A DNA stretch of 64,000 nucleotides. Origin: ZC4RG30 sp039932715. GTDB taxonomy: Bacteria; Pseudomonadota; Gammaproteobacteria; Steroidobacterales; Steroidobacteraceae. Both the position numbers and the translations under genes were made by a program. The stretch lies in NCBI GenBank assembly GCA_039932715.1, contig JBDTPN010000002.1, positions 1-64,000 of the forward strand, read 5' to 3'. Of the stretch, positions 58,851-64,000 are shown one piece after another; the stretch's first letter is position 1; each line of letters starts with the position of its first letter. The notes beneath the pieces were generated by a model. It saw nothing but the letters and a program-made list of their open reading frames with translations. It searched no databases and was not told the DNA's origin.

Positions 58851-59258
58851 ATGAAACACCGTAGCATCGCACTGGCATTGGCTATCAGCCTGCCAATTTT
58901 GTTAATGCAGGCTTGTGCGTCCTATCGCCCAACGGAAGAAGTAACTGGGCAGATGGCGCGCACCGAAGCCACAATTCAACAAGCCGAGCGCAGCGGCGTG
59001 GCTGTGAACTCGCTACCGGAATTGCAGGGCGCCAGGGACAAATTCGCGGAGGCAAAGAGAGCTTTGGAAAAGAAATCGCGCGAAGGCGATAGCCAGGCTT
59101 TACAGCTCGCCAAGCAGGCTGAGGTAGATGCCAATTACGCAACTGCCAAGGCCCGCAACAAGACTGAGCAGAATTCCGCACGCGAAGTGCAAAACGGAGT
59201 CGCAGCCCTCAAGGACGAAACAGTCCATAGCGCGGCAGCCCCAAGTACGACGCCTTAA
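58851..59258 (+). CDS. DUF4398 domain lipoprotein
   Basis: 135-residue outer-membrane or periplasmic lipoprotein. Lipobox LLMQAC (Cys22). The mature part is a DUF4398 helical domain: TEEVTGQMARTEATIQQAE, LPELQGARDKFAEAKRALEK, LAKQAEVDANYATAKARN. The start has AGGGAAAAAATC upstream. It lies 12 nt before an OmpA-like gene that carries a similar helical region, so the two probably form a pair that bridges the outer membrane and peptidoglycan. Confidence 0.92.
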   Translation: MKHRSIALALAISLPILLMQACASYRPTEEVTGQMARTEATIQQAERSGVAVNSLPELQGARDKFAEAKRALEKKSREGDSQALQLAKQAEVDANYATAKARNKTEQNSAREVQNGVAALKDETVHSAAAPSTTP

Positions 59259-59270
59259 GGAAACACGATC

Positions 59271-60155
59271 ATGAACACACGCAATTTGAATATCGCCATA
59301 TCCGCCGCTGTAGCAGCTGTGCTTTTGGGATGCAGCTCAGCACCCCCGCACAACGACAATCTTGCGATGGCTCGCACTGCGGTGCAGCAGGTCGAGTCTT
59401 CGCCGGACGCAGGCAAATATGCAGCTGCCGAAGTCACCGCAGCTCACGAGGCCCTTAACGAAGCCGATCGGCTGGTCGAGAAGAAAAAGCCCCTGAAAGA
59501 GATTGATCAGGCTGCATACCTGGCCAAACGCCATGCTGATGTTGCAACCGAGCAGATCGCGCGTGGTCAGGCCGAACAGCAGACCAAGGAAGCCGAGGCG
59601 GCGCGGCAAAAAGTGGTTTTGCAGGCCCGCGAACAGGAAGCCAACGCAGCCCGGTCGCAGGCAGAAACGGCACGTTCGCAGGCGGAAGCTGCCAAACAGC
59701 AGGCACAACAGAGCGCGGACGCTGCACAACGCACCATCGAAGACATGGCGCAGCAACTGAGAGACTTGCAGGCAAAGCAGACGGATCGGGGCCTGGTGCT
59801 GACTCTGGGCGATGTGTTGTTCGACACTGGCCAGGCCACGCTCAAGCCAGGCGCGGACAGCACAATGGATCGTCTGGCGGCATTTCTCACCCAGGCGCCT
59901 GACCGCTCGGTGGTCATTGAAGGCCACACCGACAGCATGGGTTCAGACAGCTACAACCTGACGCTGTCTGAGAATCGTGCCAATGCGGTGAAAGCGGCGC
60001 TCGTACGCAAGGGCATTCAGGCAGATCGCATCGTCGCGGTTGGAAAGGGCGAAGGCGTGCCTGTAGCTGGCAACGACAATGCGGCAGGTCGCCAGCAAAA
60101 TCGACGTGTCGAGATCATTGTGTCGAATCCCCCGGCTGTTGCTCACCGGGAGTAA
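59271..60155 (+). CDS. DUF4398/OmpA-family lipoprotein
   Basis: 294 residues. Lipobox VLLGCS (Cys21). Residues about 30-170 form a long helical DUF4398/coiled-coil region (AEVTAAHEALNEADRLVEKK, QAEAAKQQAQQSADAAQR). The C-terminal OmpA peptidoglycan-binding domain (about 178-285) has LTLGDVLFDTGQATLKPGA, VVIEGHTDSMGSDSYNL, LSENRANAVKAALVRKGI and NRRVEIIVSNP. It links the outer membrane to the cell wall. It ends before a strong terminator. 12 nt after the DUF4398 lipoprotein gene. Confidence 0.95.
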   Translation: MNTRNLNIAISAAVAAVLLGCSSAPPHNDNLAMARTAVQQVESSPDAGKYAAAEVTAAHEALNEADRLVEKKKPLKEIDQAAYLAKRHADVATEQIARGQAEQQTKEAEAARQKVVLQAREQEANAARSQAETARSQAEAAKQQAQQSADAAQRTIEDMAQQLRDLQAKQTDRGLVLTLGDVLFDTGQATLKPGADSTMDRLAAFLTQAPDRSVVIEGHTDSMGSDSYNLTLSENRANAVKAALVRKGIQADRIVAVGKGEGVPVAGNDNAAGRQQNRRVEIIVSNPPAVAHRE

Positions 60156-60192
60156 GGCCGGAAATCCAATCCGTATCTTCGGAGCTCAAATC

Positions 60193-60221
60193 AAGGCCGG
60201 TTAATACCGGCCTTTTTTTTT
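60193..60221 (+). terminator. Rho-independent terminator after the OmpA-family gene
   Basis: AAGGCCGG and CCGGCCTT form an 8-bp stem with a TTAATA loop, followed by a run of nine T. It lies 38 nt after the stop. Confidence 0.93.
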
Positions 60222-60303
60222 GTTCGTTTATTGTGGACCTTGCGCGAGCGCGGGCAATGGAACACAGTTGCTCAACGACCGTACTTCCGGAAGGACCATA
60301 TCA

Positions 60304-60756
60304 ATGAAGCTTGCCAGGAACTGGTTTGTCAGCGCTCTTGTATTGCTGCTGCCGCTGCAGGCCTTCGCCGCAGCTGACTATTACCTGAAGATCGAGAGTG
60401 GAAAGGGCGAAGCCCGCGTTGTGCATTGCACGGATGGATCCTGCCTGGTCGATCAGCTGGCGCCGGGCAGCTACACCGTTTTGGTCTGCGATGCGCAGGG
60501 CAAGGTAATTCCAAGCAACGTAACCCTGGAATACACCGTATTAACGGCGGGCGATCGCGCAAGCGGAGTTGCCACTGGCAAGCGCATGCACAAGCCATTG
60601 AAGATCACCATGGAATTGGGGCGCAACGCCGCGCCAGCCAACAGCATCGCCATCGACGAGCCGGGCGTCCAGATTGCCATCGGAGTGGACGCGGCGGCCG
60701 TCGATGCCGCAGTAGCCAAGATCACCAAGTCGCGCTCAAACATCCAGAACAACTGA
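60304..60756 (+). CDS. Secreted protein of unknown function (150 aa)
   Basis: The ATG at 60304 follows GGAAGGACC and opens a signal peptide (FVSALVLLLPLQAFAAADY). The longer ORF to 60220 is upstream leader. The mature part begins YYLKIESGKGEARVVHCTD and has GSCLVDQLAPGSYTVLVCD, with three Cys, then KPLKITMELGRNA. This could be a small beta-sandwich like type-VI-associated or carrier proteins, but no family is recognised. It is a single gene, convergent with the ankyrin gene (11-nt gap). Confidence 0.8.
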   Translation: MKLARNWFVSALVLLLPLQAFAAADYYLKIESGKGEARVVHCTDGSCLVDQLAPGSYTVLVCDAQGKVIPSNVTLEYTVLTAGDRASGVATGKRMHKPLKITMELGRNAAPANSIAIDEPGVQIAIGVDAAAVDAAVAKITKSRSNIQNN

Positions 60757-60767
60757 AGGGGCGCCCG

Positions 60768-62423
60768 CTATCTGGCTGGCGCCGCGCCTCCACTGGCTCC
60801 GGCCTTTGGCGTAAGAGGTTCGAGCATGGCCACCGTAGCGGCGCGACTGGCGGCCGCTGCTGCAGCCGCTGCCGCAACCGCCTGTGCATTGGCGCCAGCT
60901 GGAGCGCCGCCTCCGGGTCCTGCTGGTGGCGGTGTGCGCGCGACATCAAGTGCGTATTTGCCTGCGGCGTCGCGCACTTTCGGATCGGCGCCGCGATCAA
61001 GCAATTGCCTGACCACTTTGTCTGAGCCCGACTCGGCCGCAGCGAAGAGCGCAGTCCGGCCTTCCTGATCCCGGCCCTGGACGTACGCCATGATCTTGGC
61101 GGTGTGGGTGCGGGAGTCCGTAACGCGGGCATTAATGTCTGCGCCGGCGTCCAGCAGCAGGTTGATGCTCTTGATCGCGGGCGCTTGAGGGTCGCCAACG
61201 GCACCACCGCGAGGGCCACCGCCAATGGCACGGCCAGTGCCTCTCATGCCGGCAGCGATCATCAGCGGAGTCATCTGCAATACGTTGGGCAGGTCCACTT
61301 CGGCGCCGTGCGCCAGCAAGACTTCCATCGCCTCGTGGTCATTGCGCATCGTCGCCACAAAGAGCGGACCCACGCCACCGCGCAGGTCGTAATCCTCAAA
61401 ACGGCCCCTGCCGGCGCCATAGGGCCGTTTGCGGGTCAGCTGATGATTGGTGTCGACGCCCATGTCGAGCAGGCGCCTGACCACTTCCATCGCAGTTTCC
61501 TTGGTGGGTGCACGCTGTGCTACCGGGCCGCCGAAACCGCCATTGCCCGCACGAAAGGAATTCATGTCCACTGCGATATAAATGGGCGTACGACCACTCA
61601 TGTCCCAGGTGTTTGGATTGGCGCCTTTGTCGAGCAGGAACAATGCGATGTCGAAGCTCTTGTTGTCGAGCGCATTGAGCAACGGAGTAAGGCCGTCCGG
61701 ATTGGGCTTGTTGATGTCAGCGCCTGCCTTGACGAGGGCAACGGCGCAGCGATAGCAGCCGGAGCGGGTCGCGTAGAGCAGCGCAGTAAGTCCGCCGGTC
61801 TGCCGGCTCTGGAACTGCGCGCGCGGCTCCGAGGTCATCTGGCGGTCCCAGTCATCAGACTTCGCGCGCAGGTCGACGTTCTTGGCGCGGTGGGCGAGCA
61901 GCAGGTCCAGGATGTCGGGCTGGTTGCCTCCCGCCGCCCACATCAGTGCATTCTGGTTGCGAAAGGTTTCTACCACGTTGACGTCTGCACCCCGCTCGAC
62001 CAGCAGCTTCGAGATCGGCAACGAGCCGGTGCTGTTGGCCAGCATCAAGGCAGTCTGGTTGTCGAGGTTGGGCGAGTTCACATTGGCGCCGGCATCCAGC
62101 AGGATCCGCACCAGCTCGAGGTCATCCACCTTGACCGCCTCACCCAGCGCGGTGGTTCCATAACGACTGGTGACGTCGGCCTTGGCGCCAGCCTTGAGCA
62201 GCGCCCGCACCATTTCGCGATCCACATTGAAAGTCGCCCACATCAGGGCAGTGGAACCATCAGGCGCCTTCTCGTTGACGTTCACGTCTGGCGAGGTGAT
62301 CGCGGCAATCACCGAGTCGCGCTTGCCCTCACGGACCAGGTCGCCCAGCGTCAGCGGCGGACCGGCAGCAACGCAAATTCCTGAGCCCAACAGCAGGCCG
62401 GCAGCGATGAGTGGCTTAAACAA
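60768..62423 (-). CDS. Secreted ankyrin-repeat protein (about 550 aa)
   Basis: Ankyrin protein with a signal peptide. The TTG at 62423 follows CGGGGGCAACG and begins MFKPLIAAGLLLGSGICVAAG, a good signal; an ATG at 62474 is possible but overlaps the upstream gene by 59 nt. About ten ankyrin repeats follow (STALMWATFNVDREMVRALL, TALGEAVKVDDLELVRILLD), with the insert DDWDRQMTSEPRAQFQSRQ shared with the paralogue at 26886. A Gly/Ala/Pro-rich tail ends the protein. The start overlaps the MBL hydrolase stop by a few bases, so both belong to one operon with the DUF1552 gene. Confidence 0.92.
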   Translation of the reverse strand: MFKPLIAAGLLLGSGICVAAGPPLTLGDLVREGKRDSVIAAITSPDVNVNEKAPDGSTALMWATFNVDREMVRALLKAGAKADVTSRYGTTALGEAVKVDDLELVRILLDAGANVNSPNLDNQTALMLANSTGSLPISKLLVERGADVNVVETFRNQNALMWAAGGNQPDILDLLLAHRAKNVDLRAKSDDWDRQMTSEPRAQFQSRQTGGLTALLYATRSGCYRCAVALVKAGADINKPNPDGLTPLLNALDNKSFDIALFLLDKGANPNTWDMSGRTPIYIAVDMNSFRAGNGGFGGPVAQRAPTKETAMEVVRRLLDMGVDTNHQLTRKRPYGAGRGRFEDYDLRGGVGPLFVATMRNDHEAMEVLLAHGAEVDLPNVLQMTPLMIAAGMRGTGRAIGGGPRGGAVGDPQAPAIKSINLLLDAGADINARVTDSRTHTAKIMAYVQGRDQEGRTALFAAAESGSDKVVRQLLDRGADPKVRDAAGKYALDVARTPPPAGPGGGAPAGANAQAVAAAAAAAAASRAATVAMLEPLTPKAGASGGAAPAR

Positions 62424-63402
62424 CGTTGCCCCCGAAATTCGTGTAGTGGGCCTGGAAGCCCTTTGCGGCGTCATAAAGAAAACGGGCGGGGTCGTCGAAC
62501 TTGCGGCCCACGTCGTTCATTACGCCGTCGTTGAGCATGTCCTTGGCGCTGTGTCCCTTGTGCGTCAGCTCGGAAGTCAGGTCGTAGAGCTTCGCCATCA
62601 TGTCGCGCTCGGCCTGCAGCTGTGCACGAGTCAACACCGGGCCGTAGGCAGGCACGATGCGCGTCTGGTCATTCACCAGTTCGAGAAGATCGTCCATCGC
62701 ATCTGCCCGCCCACCCAGCCAGCCGCCGGCGTACCAGTCCAGCGCCGGATCGCGCAGCGGTGAAACCACGTCGCCCACTGCAAGTACGTTGGAATCGCGC
62801 AGGTAGACGTAGGCATCGCCGCGCGTGTGCGCCTCGAGCAGGTAGCCGAACTCGACGGTTTCCGCACCGGCCTTGATCTCGCCCTTGCCGCGGAATGTCA
62901 CGGTGGGCACCGCTTCCTTGGGTGGCGCCTTTACCCAGCGGTCTTCCGCGGGCACGTAATAATCAGTAGCGAGCCACTGCTTGGTAATGGTGTGCGCGTG
63001 GATCTCGGCACCGGCCTTGGCGAACAACGCATTGCCGCCTGTCTGGTCGGCGTGATAGTGCGTATTGAAAAGGGTGCGCACGCTGGTGCCTGCCAGAAGC
63101 TTGCGCACTGCCGGCGCCATTGCAATTGAGCCGCTATCGACCAGCAGCGCGCCGTCGGTAGATGACAGCACGATCACGTTGCCGGGGGCGCCGTTGATAA
63201 CGCTGACGCGATCCGAAATCTTTTCCAGGGACAGGGCCGTGGCGCGTGGCTGCGCGCGCGCCTGCGGCTGAGCTTGAGATTGCGAGGGATTTTGCTGGCA
63301 GCCGGTAAGGGAGCCAAGCAACGGTGCCGAGGCTATGCCACCCAGTCCCATCAAGGTGGTTCTGAGGAACGACCTGCGATCACCCGACTTCATATCAGAC
63401 AT
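62416..63402 (-). CDS. Tat-exported MBL-fold metallohydrolase
   Basis: About 328 residues. Tat signal GDRRSFLRTT, followed by a lipobox-like LTGCQQ. The metallo-beta-lactamase fold has NTHYHADQTGGN, where the usual HxHxDH has Gln in place of the last His, plus AHTRGDAYVYL (fourth ligand His and Asp). So it probably binds one or two metals with a changed site. It resembles SoxH/quinoprotein-relay-type hydrolases. ATG at 63402 or 63393 fits the Tat signal. It overlaps the DUF1552 gene by 8 nt and the ankyrin gene by a few bases. Substrate unknown. Confidence 0.88.
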   Translation of the reverse strand: MSDMKSGDRRSFLRTTLMGLGGIASAPLLGSLTGCQQNPSQSQAQPQARAQPRATALSLEKISDRVSVINGAPGNVIVLSSTDGALLVDSGSIAMAPAVRKLLAGTSVRTLFNTHYHADQTGGNALFAKAGAEIHAHTITKQWLATDYYVPAEDRWVKAPPKEAVPTVTFRGKGEIKAGAETVEFGYLLEAHTRGDAYVYLRDSNVLAVGDVVSPLRDPALDWYAGGWLGGRADAMDDLLELVNDQTRIVPAYGPVLTRAQLQAERDMMAKLYDLTSELTHKGHSAKDMLNDGVMNDVGRKFDDPARFLYDAAKGFQAHYTNFGGNVV

Positions 63403-64000
63403 CGGCAAGCAGGCCCGTGCTGTTGCCAAAACTGGGCTGCTGGATGCCCAGCTTGTCGAGGATGGTCAAGTGCAGGTTGGCCAGCGGCGTGCGCTCCGGT
63501 AGCACGAGGTTCTTGCCCCCCTTGTGCTTGCCATTGGCGCCACCTATCAGCACCTCCGGCAGGGGGTAGTTGTCGTGCTGATTGCTGTTGCCCATGTTCG
63601 AGCCATAGAGGAACAGCGAATGATCGAGGATGCTGCCTTCACCTTCCTTGGTATCGCCCAGCTTCTTGAGGAAACCCGCGAAGCGCTCCATGTGGTAACG
63701 CTGGATGCGGCTGAGCTCAGCAAGGCGGTCACGCTGATTGGCATGATGACTGGTTGGATGGAAACCACCGGCAACCTTGAGGTTGGGATAGGGACGATCC
63801 GTGCCTTCGGCGGCCATCACGAAGGTCGCCACGCGCGTCAGGTCTGCCTGGTACGCCAGCGCAATCAGGTCGAACATCATGGAGAGCTGCTTGTCGAAGT
63901 CTTCGAGCTCGCCCACGGGCGCATCAGGCACGGAGACACCAGTCAGGTCGCGCGCCCCGGCCATGGTTACCCGTCGCTCCAGCTCACGAACCGTGTCGAG
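63395..64000 (-). CDS. DUF1552 domain protein, C-terminal part (truncated by window edge)
   Basis: About 200 residues visible; the frame is open to the right edge of the window, so the gene starts beyond it. The end of a DUF1552 domain is seen: QLSMMFDLIALAYQADLTRV, FVMAAEGTDRPYPNL, FHPTSHHANQRDRLAELS and SILDHSLFLYGSNMGNSNQH, ending GIQQPSFGNSTGLLADV. These Tat-exported proteins of unknown function are usually found next to DUF1592/cytochrome-like genes. It is the first visible gene of the operon DUF1552 - MBL - ankyrin. Confidence 0.92.
   Translation of the reverse strand, partial: LDTVRELERRVTMAGARDLTGVSVPDAPVGELEDFDKQLSMMFDLIALAYQADLTRVATFVMAAEGTDRPYPNLKVAGGFHPTSHHANQRDRLAELSRIQRYHMERFAGFLKKLGDTKEGEGSILDHSLFLYGSNMGNSNQHDNYPLPEVLIGGANGKHKGGKNLVLPERTPLANLHLTILDKLGIQQPSFGNSTGLLADV

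Noticed and set aside
61104..62384. 426-aa antisense ORF over the ankyrin gene
   Set aside because: Mirror of ankyrin repeats, giving a repeated GVD/HVG pattern, not a real protein.
1..64000. tRNA, rRNA, riboswitch or insertion-sequence genes
   Set aside because: No cloverleaf, conserved rRNA block, transposase ORF or terminal inverted repeats could be recognised by eye.

Overview
The window looks like a GC-rich gammaproteobacterial chromosome. The evidence is a GroEL with a GGM tail, many large TonB-dependent receptors (TBDRs), DUF3297, UrcA, DUF6152 and DUF1552 proteins, and secreted SnoaL and ankyrin proteins. That mix is typical of Steroidobacteraceae/Nevskiales-like degraders of esters, aromatics or steroids. 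This placement rests on gene content only. No rRNA, tRNA, CRISPR array or intact insertion sequence was seen.

Layout. 1-2.4 kb: the 3' end of groEL, a secreted two-lobed protein (704-1693), then a 0.7 kb graveyard in which pieces of a groEL, an AraC gene, an LysR gene and a DUF1330 gene lie end to end. 2.4-29 kb: an uptake and catabolism region with five TBDRs (about 800-1030 aa), an AraC and an LysR regulator, a carboxylesterase coupled to a TBDR, a CocE/NonD-type hydrolase overlapping a double-SnoaL protein, an exported methyltransferase-like protein, a secreted ankyrin protein and a PQQ-type sugar dehydrogenase. A second relic site (6.4-7.4 kb) carries a deleted AraC copy, a 294-bp near-identical copy of the 3' end of 704-1693, and an intact DUF1330 gene.

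29-44.8 kb: a GH-like lipoprotein with a Pro-Thr linker; a LigA/LigB extradiol dioxygenase pair; an alpha/beta hydrolase; small conserved genes; a four-gene minus-strand operon (lipoprotein, NMT1-like binding lipoprotein, quinohemoprotein alcohol dehydrogenase, nucleotide-transporter-like membrane protein); a divergent DUF6152 trio; and a lytic transglycosylase lipoprotein. 44.8-51 kb: a GtrA/GT2/GT39 glycan-transfer operon, a decayed site (3' end of an outer-membrane protein gene, a lipoprotein gene disrupted at a 7-bp tandem repeat, a frameshifted membrane protein gene), an unknown gene overlapping a Glu/Leu-type dehydrogenase, and a VOC protein.

51-64 kb: UrcA; an ECF sigma factor 3 nt from a membrane Ser/Thr kinase; an RNA pseudouridine synthase coupled to a Tgt fused to an MnmC-like methyltransferase; two DUF4398/OmpA envelope genes; and a DUF1552 - MBL hydrolase - ankyrin operon running off the right edge. 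The most notable items are the Tgt-MnmC fusion, the sigma/kinase pair that lacks the usual acidic sigma2 motif, the PQQ-dehydrogenase operon, and the two linked relic sites that suggest block duplication with reciprocal gene loss.
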